This document shows positions 24,476-33,163 of a DNA stretch of 64,000 bases, in pieces. Origin of the DNA: DASQFQ01 sp963802905 (GTDB taxonomy: Bacteria > Actinomycetota > Thermoleophilia > Solirubrobacterales > Solirubrobacteraceae); NCBI GenBank assembly GCA_963802905.1, contig CAWDKH010000010.1, forward strand, positions 124,001-188,000, written 5' to 3'. The stretch's first letter is position 1. Each line of letters begins with the position of its first letter. The notes under the pieces were generated by a model. That model was not told the DNA's origin. It saw only the letters and a program-made list of their open reading frames with translations, and made no database searches. The position numbers and the translations under genes are program-made.

Positions 24476-24804
24476 GGCGCGTTGACGTGCTCGTGGTGGT
24501 GGCGGACCGCCGCGAGCAGGTCGGGGACGTGGTGGTCATACAGCGCGTAATAGGCGTGCCGGCCTGAGCGGCGCGTGCGCACGAGCCGCAGGCTGCGCAG
24601 GAGCCGCAGGTTGTGCGAGGTCGCGCTGGGGCTGAGCTCCGACGCCTCGGCGAGCTGCTCGACCGTGCGCTCCTGGCCGACCAGCTCGGCCAGCACCCGC
24701 AGGCGGCTGGGGGAGGCGAGCGCCTTCAGGGTCTCGGCGAGCTGCCCCGCCTCGTCGGCGCCCAGCGAACGAACGGGAGACGCGTGCTCGGACGGGCGCG
24801 GCAT
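24472..24804 (-). CDS. ArsR/SmtB-family metal sensor (CzrA-like alpha-5 site)
   Basis: 110 residues. Winged helix with recognition segment ELSPSATSHNLRLLRSLRLV. The C-terminal helix holds D90-x-H92 and H103-x2-H106, exactly the spacing of the zinc-binding alpha-5 site of CzrA/SmtB. No alpha-3 Cys pair is present, so arsenic sensing is unlikely. It should repress the arsR-CDF operon until zinc, cobalt or nickel binds. Confidence 0.9.
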   Translation of the reverse strand: MPRPSEHASPVRSLGADEAGQLAETLKALASPSRLRVLAELVGQERTVEQLAEASELSPSATSHNLRLLRSLRLVRTRRSGRHAYYALYDHHVPDLLAAVRHHHEHVNAP

Positions 24805-24810
24805 GACTGC

Positions 24811-24816
24811 AGCCTA
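24811..24816 (-). promoter_or_regulatory. -10 hexamer of leaderless arsR-type promoter, with operator half-site
   Basis: TAGGCT on the minus strand six bases before the ATG at 24804. TATGAACA, one half of the ATATGAACA-type ArsR/SmtB operator, lies just upstream at 24822-24829; the second half is degenerate. Confidence 0.5.
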
Positions 24817-24894
24817 CGACATATGAACAGGTCTGCAGGTAATTGGCGCGACGTCGCCGTGGGGTCTGCAGCCTGAGACTAGAGACGCCCGCCT

Positions 24895-24928
24895 GCGCGG
24901 CCGCAAAGGAGGGTACGTGCGGCCGCGC
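24895..24928 (-). terminator. Terminator-like hairpin after the small exported protein gene
   Basis: A perfect 11-bp inverted repeat, GCGCGGCCGCA / TGCGGCCGCGC, around a 12-base loop. It lies just past the stop of the exported protein gene and upstream of arsR. No T-run follows. Confidence 0.5.
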
Positions 24929-24949
24929 GAATGGCGAGCGGGTCGCGCG

Positions 24950-25228
24950 CTAGGGCGCGATGCCGATGTGCGCGTGGCGGTGGCGGTACGTGATGCCGCC
25001 GGCCGAGACGAGCAGGATGAGCGCGCCGGCGCCGCCGGCGCCGATCGCGGCGGAGGCCCAGTCGAAGCCCTCGTCGACGTTCTGGATGACGGGCGGGGTC
25101 ACGAAGACGGGCTCGCCGGAGCTCGGCGAGTCGGGCGTCGTCGGCCGCGCGCTCGCGGTGGGGGCGGCGAGCGCCCCGGCGGCGACGGCGACGGCGACCA
25201 GGCGGGTGATGCGGTGTGAGACCTTCAT
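24950..25228 (-). CDS. Small exported protein with C-terminal membrane helix
   Basis: 92 residues. A signal peptide with cleavage after ASA (AAPTASA) at about residue 27, a short Pro-rich stretch, then FDWASAAIGAGGAGALILLVSAGG as a membrane helix and a basic His-rich tail (YRHRHAHIG). This layout is common in actinobacteria but no function is known. The upstream region contains an 11-bp-period direct repeat. Confidence 0.7.
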   Translation of the reverse strand: MKVSHRITRLVAVAVAAGALAAPTASARPTTPDSPSSGEPVFVTPPVIQNVDEGFDWASAAIGAGGAGALILLVSAGGITYRHRHAHIGIAP

Positions 25229-25293
25229 GACGGCCTCCTTCCGAGGCGGTCGGGGGGATGAGGTGACGACGGTCTCGGGGCGCGGTAGATGGC

Positions 25294-25312
25294 GGGTCTA
25301 CAGAGGGTCTAC
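25294..25312. promoter_or_regulatory. Direct repeat with 11-bp period upstream of the exported protein gene
   Basis: GGGTCTAC-AGA-GGGTCTAC, 66-84 bases before the start at 25228. Identical octamers one helical turn apart are the typical target of OmpR-family response regulators. Confidence 0.4.
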
Positions 25313-25351
25313 TCAGCGATTGACCTCGTGAGGTGGCGGCACGGACCGACT

Positions 25352-25367
25352 GTTAGGGTGCCCTAAC
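25352..25367. promoter_or_regulatory. Iron-box-like palindrome (DtxR/IdeR type) at the FTR1 promoter
   Basis: GTTAGGG-TG-CCCTAAC, seven-base perfect arms. The TTAGG/CCTAA core is that of actinobacterial DtxR/IdeR iron boxes. It overlaps the -10 and ends one base before the permease start codon, an ideal position for repression. Confidence 0.65.
25354..25359 (+). promoter_or_regulatory. -10 hexamer of leaderless FTR1-gene promoter
   Basis: TAGGGT within the palindrome, nine bases before the ATG at 25369. There is no ribosome-binding site. Confidence 0.5.
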
Positions 25368-25368
25368 G

Positions 25369-26379
25369 ATGGACGTGACCCAGGAGATCCCGTCGCGTCG
25401 GCGGGTAGCTGCTGTCTCCGGACGCACGGTGTTCTGGATCGCCGGCTTGGCGGGCGTCGCCGGTCTGGTCTACCTGATGGCAACCGCTGACACGGGTCCC
25501 GTCGACCCGACGGAATCGCACCAGAGCCACGGGACGGCGGTCTTCAACTCGTCGATCATCGTGTTCCGCGAAGGGCTGGAGGCGGTGCTCATCTTCGCGG
25601 CCGTGACCGCGTCGTTCATCGGCGGCAACCGCGCCCGCCGGCGGCCGGTCGTGCTCGGCGCCGCGTGCGCGTTCGGCGCCGCGATCGTCGCATGGTTCGT
25701 CGCCCAGGCCGTCCTCGACGCCGCGAGCTCGCTGGGACCCAAGCTCGAGGGCATCACCGGCTTCCTCGCGATCGTCGTCCTGCTCGTGGTCCTGAACTGG
25801 TTCGTGCACAAGGTCTACTGGAGCGAGTGGATCGGGCGGCACCACCGGCAGCGCCGCAAGCTGCTGGCGAGGACCGGCGCGGCCGCCACGATCGGTCTCG
25901 TCGCTCTCGGCTTCACGAGCGTGTTCCGCGAGGGCTTCGAGGTGGTGCTGTTCCTGCAGACGCTCCAGCTCCAGGCCGGTACGAGCACCGTGCTCGAGGG
26001 CGTCGGCATCGGGCTGGCGGCCACGGCGCTCGTCGGCGTCGCGGTGTTCCACCTGCACCGCCGGCTGCCCTACCGCAAGATGCTGATCCTCACCGGGGTG
26101 CTGGTCGGGGCCGTGCTGGTGGTCATGATCGGCGGGACCGCGCTGACGTTCTCCGAGCTCGGGTGGATCCCGCAGGATCCGCTGCCGTTCAGCTTCCCGC
26201 AGTGGCTCGGGTCCTGGTTCGAGATCTACTCCTACTACGAGACGATCGCCGCCCAGCTGTTCGCCGCCGCGTTCGTCATCGGCTCGTACTACCTGGCCGA
26301 GTACCTGAAGGTCACGCGGCCGCAGCGTCACGGCCGGCAGCCGGCCGTGCGCGCGACCACGCCACCCCCCGCGCCGTAG
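25369..26379 (+). CDS. FTR1-family iron permease (EfeU-like)
   Basis: 336 residues, about seven helices. Both hallmark iron-binding motifs are present: REGLE (67-71) in the first half and REGFE (187-191) in the second. EfeU-type permeases import ferrous iron after oxidation or with EfeO/EfeB partners; no such partner genes are next to it. The preceding iron-box-like palindrome suggests iron-repressed expression. Its last 68 bases overlap the convergent glycosyltransferase gene. Confidence 0.9.
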   Translation: MDVTQEIPSRRRVAAVSGRTVFWIAGLAGVAGLVYLMATADTGPVDPTESHQSHGTAVFNSSIIVFREGLEAVLIFAAVTASFIGGNRARRRPVVLGAACAFGAAIVAWFVAQAVLDAASSLGPKLEGITGFLAIVVLLVVLNWFVHKVYWSEWIGRHHRQRRKLLARTGAAATIGLVALGFTSVFREGFEVVLFLQTLQLQAGTSTVLEGVGIGLAATALVGVAVFHLHRRLPYRKMLILTGVLVGAVLVVMIGGTALTFSELGWIPQDPLPFSFPQWLGSWFEIYSYYETIAAQLFAAAFVIGSYYLAEYLKVTRPQRHGRQPAVRATTPPPAP

Positions 26380-27097
26380 ACGCCATGCGCATGAGCGGGA
26401 CGCGCCACATCGCCTCCAGCGCGATCGCCGGCGACATCTTCGACGCCCCGTGCCGGCGCTCGCGGAACACGATCGGGATCTCCGCGATCTCGAGGCCGGC
26501 CCGCGCGGCGTGGAACGTCAGCTCGACCTGGAACGCGTAGCCGCGGCTGTGGACGAGGTCGCCGTCGAGCGCGCGCAGCGCGCCCGCGCGGAAGCACTTG
26601 AAGCCGCCGGTGAGATCGCTGAACGGGAGCCCGAGCACGGCGGCCGCGTAGCGCCCGCCGGCGCGCGACAGCAGCCGCCGGTGCAGCGACCAGCCTTCGA
26701 CACCGCCGCCGTCCACGTAGCGGGAGCCGAGCACGACGTCGGCGCCGTGGCGCGCGGCCTCGATCAGGCGCGGGAGGTCGGCCGGGTCGTGGGAGAGGTC
26801 GGCGTCCATCTCGATGACCAGGTCGGCGCCGCCGGCGAGCGCGAGGTCGAACCCGGCGAGGTAGGCACCGCCGAGGCCGCCCTTGCCCGGCCGGTGGTGC
26901 ACGCGGACGTCGTCGTGCGCGCGGGCGAGCTCGTCGGCGAGCTCGCCGGTCCCGTCCGGGGACGCGTCGTCGACGACGAGCACCGTGCCGTCGACGGGCG
27001 GCTCGCAGCTCGCGAGCGCGGCTCGCGTGAGGGCGACGACGGTCGGGAGGTTCTCCCGTTCGTCGTAGGTGGGGAGGACGACCCAGACGCTGGTCAT
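26312..27097 (-). CDS. Family 2 glycosyltransferase, polyprenyl-phosphate sugar synthase (DPM1-like)
   Basis: 261 residues. Nucleotide-sugar site VVLPTYDERENLP, then VVDDASPDGTG and the metal-binding DAD in EMDADLSHDPADLP, the pattern of dolichol/polyprenol-phosphate mannosyltransferase. GSRYVDGG and FSDLTGGFKCFR are conserved in that group. No C-terminal membrane helices. It would load a sugar onto polyprenyl phosphate for use by the GT39-like protein encoded just upstream. ATG overlaps that gene's stop, with AAGGAG upstream. Confidence 0.9.
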   Translation of the reverse strand: MTSVWVVLPTYDERENLPTVVALTRAALASCEPPVDGTVLVVDDASPDGTGELADELARAHDDVRVHHRPGKGGLGGAYLAGFDLALAGGADLVIEMDADLSHDPADLPRLIEAARHGADVVLGSRYVDGGGVEGWSLHRRLLSRAGGRYAAAVLGLPFSDLTGGFKCFRAGALRALDGDLVHSRGYAFQVELTFHAARAGLEIAEIPIVFRERRHGASKMSPAIALEAMWRVPLMRMASTARGVAWSRARPAAGRDAAAA

Positions 27098-28558
27098 GGC
27101 TGGCTCCTTGGGGAGGACGTGCGGTGGTAGATCGCGTGGCCGTGCACGTGGGCGACGACGCGGTAGTGGGTGCGGATCGCGCGGGCGGTCGCGCCGCCGG
27201 GGTCGAGGCCCCAGTGGTCGGGGCGCTGCCAGCCGACGATCCACGTCGGCCGCTGCGGCGAGGCAAGGAGACCCCGGAGGCGGGCGACCGAGCCGGGGTG
27301 CGCGCGGACCAGCAGGCTCCAGGCGTACGGATACGGGCTGGGGAGGCCGGTGTAGTAGCCCACGTTGGCGCGGGCGTAGAGCACGTATTGGGTGTCGCCG
27401 GGTCGCGCGTGGGCGCGCACGTAGTCGGCCACGGCGACCACGCCGTGGCGCTCCTGGATCGCCCGCGCCGTGCCGACGGCGCCGATCGTCCCGACGACCG
27501 CGACGGCGGCCAGGACGGCGGCGACGCGGCCGCCGCTGCGGACGTTGGCGAGCGCTGCGCCGGCGAGCAGGCTCGCCGGCGCCACGAGCTGGATCAGGTA
27601 GTGCGGCCAGTAGCTGCCGCCGCCGAGCACGCCGACGGCGCCGGCGCCGAGCCACGCGGCGAGCGTGACGGCGAGCACGCGGTCGCCGCGCAGCGTCAGC
27701 ACGCCGCGCAGCGCGATCGCGAGCACGACGAACAGGCCGGAGGCGGCGCCCGGGAGGAGCAGGCTCTGCACGCGGACGTGGAGCGGGATGTTCGACGCCG
27801 CCAGCGCGTCGAGCGCGTGGATGCGGAAGCCGAACAGTGCGTACACGAGCTCGCCGGGGGCGACGTGCGCCGCGGCCAGCCATGCGGCGACGCCCGCGAG
27901 CGGGAGCAGCGCGCCCGCCGCGTAGGCCGCGGCCCAGCGCAGTCGCGACCCGCGGCTTGCCAGCAGGAAGACGGCCCCGGCGAAGCCCGCGTCGAGGAAC
28001 GACTGCTTGATCAGCGCCGCGGACACCGCCAGCAGGCCCGCGCCGATCAGCCAGCGGGCCTCCTCGCGGCGGTGGGCGGCCACGAGGCAGCCGACCGAGC
28101 CGACGGCCGGCACTGCGGCGAGCAGCTCACCGGGCGTGAAGACGGCGCTCAGCGCGATCGAGCTCGCCATGCCGGCGCTCAGCACCGCGGCGATGCGGGC
28201 GGCGCGCTCGCCGGCGACGGCCCGCGTGACGACGGTCGTGGTGGCGACGAGCCCGAGTGCGGCGAGCGTGCCGAGGACGCGGATTCCCGTCGGCCCGGCG
28301 ACCACCGCGAGCTTGTACAGCGCCACCAGCAGCGGCGGCCGGTCGAGCCAGTACGCGCCGTAGAGCGAGCCGTGGCCGGTGCCCCACGCCTTCGCGATGA
28401 ACGCGACGCCGCCCTCGTCGATGCCAAGCGGGAAGCCGAAGTAGGGCAGCCGCACCCCGACGCGTGACCAGCAGCGCGGCCGCGAGGACCAGCTGCGTCC
28501 GCCGGCGCGCGTCGACCCGGCGAGCCGGCGCGACCGGCTGGCGATCGAGCAGAAGCAT
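27094..28558 (-). pseudogene. GT39/ArnT-like membrane glycosyltransferase, one frameshift
   Basis: An integral-membrane glycosyltransferase of the ArnT/PMT clan that would use polyprenyl-phosphate sugar on the outer face of the membrane. The body (from 28455) has LPYFGFPLGIDEGGVAFIAK with the D-E pair typical of the first loop, and about ten helices. The natural start is the ATG at 28558, overlapping the DedA stop, reading MLLLDRQPVAPARRVD and LVLAAALLVTR, then the frame shifts. Removing one base from the CCCC run at 28455-28458 joins the halves into about 487 residues. Either a sequencing error or recent inactivation. Confidence 0.75.
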
Positions 28559-29127
28559 CAGCCGAGCCCCGGGAGCTGGCGGCCAGCGCGCAGCGACAGC
28601 AGCGCGGCGACGACGGCGGCGCCGAGCGCGGCGACCCACAGGCCGGCCGCGACGGCGGGCCCGACGAGCGAGGCGAGGCTCGCCACCGTCGCGGCCCAGA
28701 CGAACGCGCCGGACAGGTTGTAGACGGCGAACTTCGGCCACGGCATCGCCGCGGCCCCGGCCAGCACCGCGGCGACGATGCGGACGCCGGGGACGAAGCG
28801 CCCGAGGAACACCGTCTTCGGACCGTGGCGGTCGAAGAAGCGCTCGCCGCGCTCGAGCGCATGCGCGCGGAACGCCGCGAACGGGCCGCCGCGGCGCGTG
28901 AGGACCGCCCGTCCGCCGCGCCGCCCGAGCCAGTAGCCGAGCGTGTCGCCGGTGACCGCCGCGGCGACCGCGATGGCGATGACCAGCGGGAGCGAGAGGT
29001 GGCCGGTGCCGGCGAGCACGCCGGCCGTGAGCAGCGCGGTCTCACCGGGGAGGGGCACGCCCGCGGACTCCCCGAAGATGAGGGCGAAGAGGACCGGATA
29101 GCCCAGGTGGGCGGGGACGTGGAACAT
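28558..29127 (-). CDS. DedA/SNARE-associated family membrane protein
   Basis: 189 residues with about five helices. Family signature FGESAGVPLPGETALLTAG at the N-terminus, GDTLGYWLGRRGG and FLGRFVPGVRIVAAVLAG in the middle. DedA-family proteins act in lipid scrambling; some recycle undecaprenyl phosphate across the membrane. As first gene of a DedA-GT39-GT2 operon, returning the polyprenyl-phosphate carrier is a fitting role. A direct repeat shared with the neighbouring response-regulator gene lies 47-65 bases upstream. Confidence 0.85.
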   Translation of the reverse strand: MFHVPAHLGYPVLFALIFGESAGVPLPGETALLTAGVLAGTGHLSLPLVIAIAVAAAVTGDTLGYWLGRRGGRAVLTRRGGPFAAFRAHALERGERFFDRHGPKTVFLGRFVPGVRIVAAVLAGAAAMPWPKFAVYNLSGAFVWAATVASLASLVGPAVAAGLWVAALGAAVVAALLSLRAGRQLPGLG

Positions 29128-29173
29128 CTCGACCGATCGTGCCGGGGGGCGATCGGGCCGTCGTGAGCATCAT

Positions 29174-29192
29174 GTTGGGACCGTGTTGGGAC
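29174..29192 (+). promoter_or_regulatory. 11-bp-period direct repeat upstream of dedA
   Basis: GTTGGGACCGTGTTGGGAC: GTTGGGA repeated at 11 bp. The same element occurs, on the other strand, upstream of the adjacent response regulator gene (31326-31343). Probable binding site of that OmpR-type regulator. Confidence 0.6.
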
Positions 29193-29208
29193 GGTCCCGC
29201 GCGGTTCG

Positions 29209-30574
29209 TCAGACGTCCGCGGCCGGGGGGAAGGTCGCGCGGAACGTCGCGTTCCCGACGAGCCGCAGCTCGCCGCCCATCTGCTCCGCGAGCTCGCGGC
29301 CGATCGCGAGCCCGAGCCCGAAGCCGCCGTCCTCGCCGGCCTCCGGGCCGCGCCGGAAGCGCTCGAAGATCCGCTCCTCCTCGCCGGGCGGGACGCCGGG
29401 CCCGGCGTCGGACACCTCGATCGCGCCGGCCTCGACTCGCAGCACGACGCGGCCCGGCGCCGTGGCGGTGGGCGTTGTTGAGCAGGATGCGGGCGATCCG
29501 CGCGACCGCGCCCGGATCCGCGCTCACCCAGGTCGGCCCGTCTGCCGACAGCTCGGCGCGGGAGTTGCCAACCGCGAACTCGGCGAGCACCGAGCGGGCC
29601 AGCTCGACCAGCTCGACGGGCTCGGAGCGCAGCTCGACGCCGGCGTCGAGGCGGCTGAGGTCGAGCAGCTCGGCGGCGAGCTTGCTCAGCCGGTCCGTCT
29701 GCCCGAGCGCCCGGCGCAGCTGGTCGCGCGCCTCGGGCAGGTCGGGCTGCTCATGGGCGAGCTCCTCGGTCGCGCCGTGCAGCATCAGGCCCAGCGAGGT
29801 CAGCGGCGTGCGCAGCTCGTGCGAGGCGGTGCTGACGAACGTGCGCCGCGACTGCTCCTGCGCGGCCAGCTGCCGCTGCATCGTCGCGAACGCGCGGGCG
29901 AGGTCACCGACCTCGTCGTGGTGGCCGTCGTCCACGGGGGGTGTGCCGTCAGGCCCGCGCTCGGCCATCTCGAGCGCGGTCGTGCGCAGCGCGGTCAGCC
30001 GCCGCACGAGCCGGGTGGCGAGCGCGATGCCCGCGATGAGCGCCACCGCGAGCGCGACGAACGCGGCGGCCACGAGCGAGCGCCGGACCACGTCTTCGAC
30101 GCCGGCGAGCCCCTCGAGCGAGCGCCGCAGCTCCAGTGCGCCGCGCGCGCCGCCGGCCGCTGAACGGGGTGGCGGAGCGCGCATCCTTCACGCCCTCGTC
30201 CCGGCCGAGGCGCGAGACGACGCGGTCCTCCTTCAACGCCTGGGTCGCCTCGGGGAAGCGGTCGCGCGGGTCGATGTCGGTGCCCGCCAGCATCCGCCCG
30301 GATGCGTCGAACACGAAGACGTCGGCGCCGGTCTGGCGGCGGAGGTCGCGCGCGGCGCGATCGAGCTGGGGCGACCCGGCACGCAGCTGCGCGCGGCTGA
30401 GGTCCTCGAACGTGGAGCGCGCGGCGCGTGTCGTCTCGTCGAGCGAGGTCACCGCGTCCTGCTCGAGCTTGCGGTCGAGCGGGACCAGAACCAGCAGCGC
30501 TGTGACGGCCAGCGTCAGGACACTCACCGCGACGAGCGCCGCGGCGAAGCGTCCGCGCAGCCCGCGCAGCTCGT

Positions 30575-30578
<4 letters not shown>
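29209..30578 (-). pseudogene. Sensor histidine kinase (HAMP-HisKA-HATPase), two frameshifts
   Basis: Partner of the OmpR-type regulator, starting with GTG overlapping its stop. Helix 1 at about 10-30, an extracytoplasmic region, helix 2 (LVAAAFVALAVALIAGIALA), a HAMP linker, the phospho-acceptor box STASHELRTPLTSL and N-box RIARILLNNAHRHG, then SDAGPGVPPGEEERIFERF and GFGLGLAIGRELAEQMGG. The frame shifts twice: near 30139-30163 and at the CCC run 29453-29455. Removing one base at each restores a full-length kinase of about 455 residues. Confidence 0.8.
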
Positions 30579-31275
<697 letters not shown>

Positions 31276-31282
31276 GCCGCCA

Positions 31283-31288
31283 ACGCTA
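31283..31288 (-). promoter_or_regulatory. -10 hexamer of leaderless response-regulator promoter
   Basis: TAGCGT on the minus strand, seven bases before the GTG at 31275. Confidence 0.5.
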
Positions 31289-31325
31289 GCGCCGGATCGG
31301 CGTGGAGCAGAGCGGACTAACAGCA

Positions 31326-31343
31326 TCCCAACACGGCCCCAAC
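31326..31343 (-). promoter_or_regulatory. 11-bp-period direct repeat upstream of the response-regulator gene
   Basis: On the minus strand GTTGGGGCCGTGTTGGGA, one mismatch from the element upstream of dedA. It lies 38-60 bases upstream of the regulator's -10 and also upstream of the divergent exporter gene, fitting autoregulation by an OmpR-type protein. Confidence 0.6.
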
Positions 31344-31376
31344 GCCGGGCAGGCGGCCGGTGAGCACGATCGCTGC

Positions 31377-32285
31377 GTGCTCCTCCTCGGCTTCGGACTC
31401 GCGGTCGCGTCGTCGCTGGCGCTCAACGCCGGGTACCTCCTGCAGCACCTGGGCGGCGTGTCCGCTCCCGCGGTCGACGTCCGCGCCCCGGTCGCGACCG
31501 TCCGCGGGCTGCTGCGGTCGCCGCTGTGGGTGGTGGGCATGGGCACGAACCTGTTCGGCTCGGTGCTGCACATCGGCGCTCTGGCCGTCGCGCCGCTCAC
31601 GCTCGTGCAGGCGTTCTCGGCGGCAGGGCTGGCGCTCGTCGTCCCGGCCTCGGCGCGGCTGGCGCGCAGCCCGCTGCACCGGGCCGAGCGCGTCGCCGTC
31701 GCGGTCATCGTCGCCGCGCTCGCGGTGCTGGCGATCAGCCCGGTGGCGACCTCGATCGCGCCGGTGTCGGCCGGCATGCCGCTGCTCTTCCTCGGCGTCG
31801 CGCTGGTGGCGGCCGGGGCGCTCGCGGCGACGCGGGGACCGCGCCGCGGCGCCGCGCTCGCGCTGGCGGCCGGCGTGCTCTACGGGCTCTCCGACGCGGC
31901 GACCAAGGGCTTCACCGACGCGGCCTCGCACGGGGTGCTCGGCGCGGTGCTCACGCCGTGGCCGGTGGTGATCGTCGGCCTCTGCGTCGGCGCCTTCTTC
32001 GCGCTCCAGCGCGGCCTGCAGCTGGGCGCCGCCGCCACGGTGATCGTGCTGATGACCGCCGCGACGAACGTCGTCGCGGTCGCGGCCGGCGTCGCGGTGT
32101 TCTCCGAGTCCTTCGGGACCACTCCGGGCGTCGCGCTGCTGCACCTGGTCGCGATGGTGGCGATCGCCGTGGCGTCCTGGCGGCTGGCGGCCGTCCAGGC
32201 ACGGATCGGCGAGCGGCCGATCGCACCGCGCCGCCGGCGGCGGCGCCGCGTCGCGCCCGTCCCGGTGGGCGCGCGCCAGTGGTGA
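31377..32285 (+). CDS. DMT-type (NIPA-like) membrane transporter
   Basis: 302 residues from GTG 31377, about nine to ten helices (LLLGFGLAVASSLALNAGYLL, NLFGSVLHIGALAVAPLTLVQ). The VAPLTLVQ-type motif and the overall layout resemble DMT/NIPA-like proteins of actinobacteria. Basic tail APRRRRRRRVAPV. Substrate unknown. A GTG at 31302 would add 25 polar residues and overlap the regulatory repeat, so it was not used. Overlaps the next gene by GTGA. Confidence 0.75.
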   Translation: MLLLGFGLAVASSLALNAGYLLQHLGGVSAPAVDVRAPVATVRGLLRSPLWVVGMGTNLFGSVLHIGALAVAPLTLVQAFSAAGLALVVPASARLARSPLHRAERVAVAVIVAALAVLAISPVATSIAPVSAGMPLLFLGVALVAAGALAATRGPRRGAALALAAGVLYGLSDAATKGFTDAASHGVLGAVLTPWPVVIVGLCVGAFFALQRGLQLGAAATVIVLMTAATNVVAVAAGVAVFSESFGTTPGVALLHLVAMVAIAVASWRLAAVQARIGERPIAPRRRRRRRVAPVPVGARQW

Positions 32286-33163
32286 CGGTCATGACCCGCA
32301 ACCTGTTCCTGGGTGCCGATCTGCGGCCGGTGTACGCGGCGCTCTCGGAGCGGCTCGCCGACGTGCCGGACGCGGTCGCCGGTGTCCTCGGCATGGTGCA
32401 GCGGACGGACTTCCCCGCCCGCGCACGGGCGATCGCCGGCGAGATCGAGGCGGCGCGGCCCGACCTGATCGGGCTCCAGGAGGCGGCCGTGTGGCGGTCC
32501 AGCTCGTACGAGGCCGACAATCTGGAGCTGCTGGAGGCGGAGCTGGTGAACCGCGGGCTCGGGTACCGGCGCGTCGCGACCGTCGCGAACGGCGATGTCG
32601 AGCTCGGCGGCGTGGCGCTCACCGACCGCGACGCGATCCTCGCGCGCGCGGATCTCGACATCACCGACGCCGCCGCAGGCACCTTCTCCAACGCCCTGCG
32701 CGTCAGCACCGCGCGCGGCGAGTTCCCCCTGAAGCGCGGCTGGGCGTCCGTGGACGGCGGCGGCATCCGCTTCATCACCACCCACCTCGAGAGCGCCTCG
32801 GCGCGGGCGGTCCAGACGCTGCAGATGGGCGAGCTGCTCGCGGGGCCCGCGAACACGCCGCTGCCGGTCGTGATCGCCGGAGACTTCAACGCCCACGCGG
32901 GGACGCCGGCCTACGAGCTCGCCCGCACCGGCGGCTTTACGGACGCCGGGCCGCCCGGCCCCACCTGCTGCCACGCGCCGCCGCTCGACGACCCCGGCGG
33001 CGAGCTCCGCTCGCGCATCGACCTCATCCTCACGCGCGGCGTCGACGTCACGGCGGCCGCCACGGTCGGCGCGTTCACCGCCGGCCGCTGGCCGTCCGAT
33101 CACGACGGCGTCGTCGCGGCGGTCAGGCCGCGTGCGCGAGCGCCGACGCGCTCTGCCGGCTGA
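32282..33163 (+). CDS. Endonuclease/exonuclease/phosphatase-family protein
   Basis: 293 residues. The fold is recognisable from VMTRNLFLGADL at the start, the metal-binding Glu in DLIGLQEAAVW, FITTHLES, the GDFNAHAGTPAY motif and the final SDHDGVVAAV with the catalytic Asp-His pair. Members cut DNA, phosphoinositides or sphingomyelin; no signal peptide is obvious, so an intracellular hydrolase is likelier. GTG start at the GTGA overlap; an earlier GTG is adjacent. Confidence 0.85.
   Translation: MTVMTRNLFLGADLRPVYAALSERLADVPDAVAGVLGMVQRTDFPARARAIAGEIEAARPDLIGLQEAAVWRSSSYEADNLELLEAELVNRGLGYRRVATVANGDVELGGVALTDRDAILARADLDITDAAAGTFSNALRVSTARGEFPLKRGWASVDGGGIRFITTHLESASARAVQTLQMGELLAGPANTPLPVVIAGDFNAHAGTPAYELARTGGFTDAGPPGPTCCHAPPLDDPGGELRSRIDLILTRGVDVTAAATVGAFTAGRWPSDHDGVVAAVRPRARAPTRSAG

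Noticed and set aside
27098..27883. N-terminal extension of the GT2 glycosyltransferase
   Set aside because: The upstream sequence is an Arg/Pro-rich frame-shifted reading of the GT39 gene. The ATG at 27097 has AAGGAG and begins directly with the nucleotide-sugar site.
27124..28467. A 447-codon open frame on the plus strand
   Set aside because: It is antisense to the GT39 and GT2 genes; its composition (Gly, Arg, Ala, Asp, Val only) and lack of any domain fit a GC-rich shadow frame.
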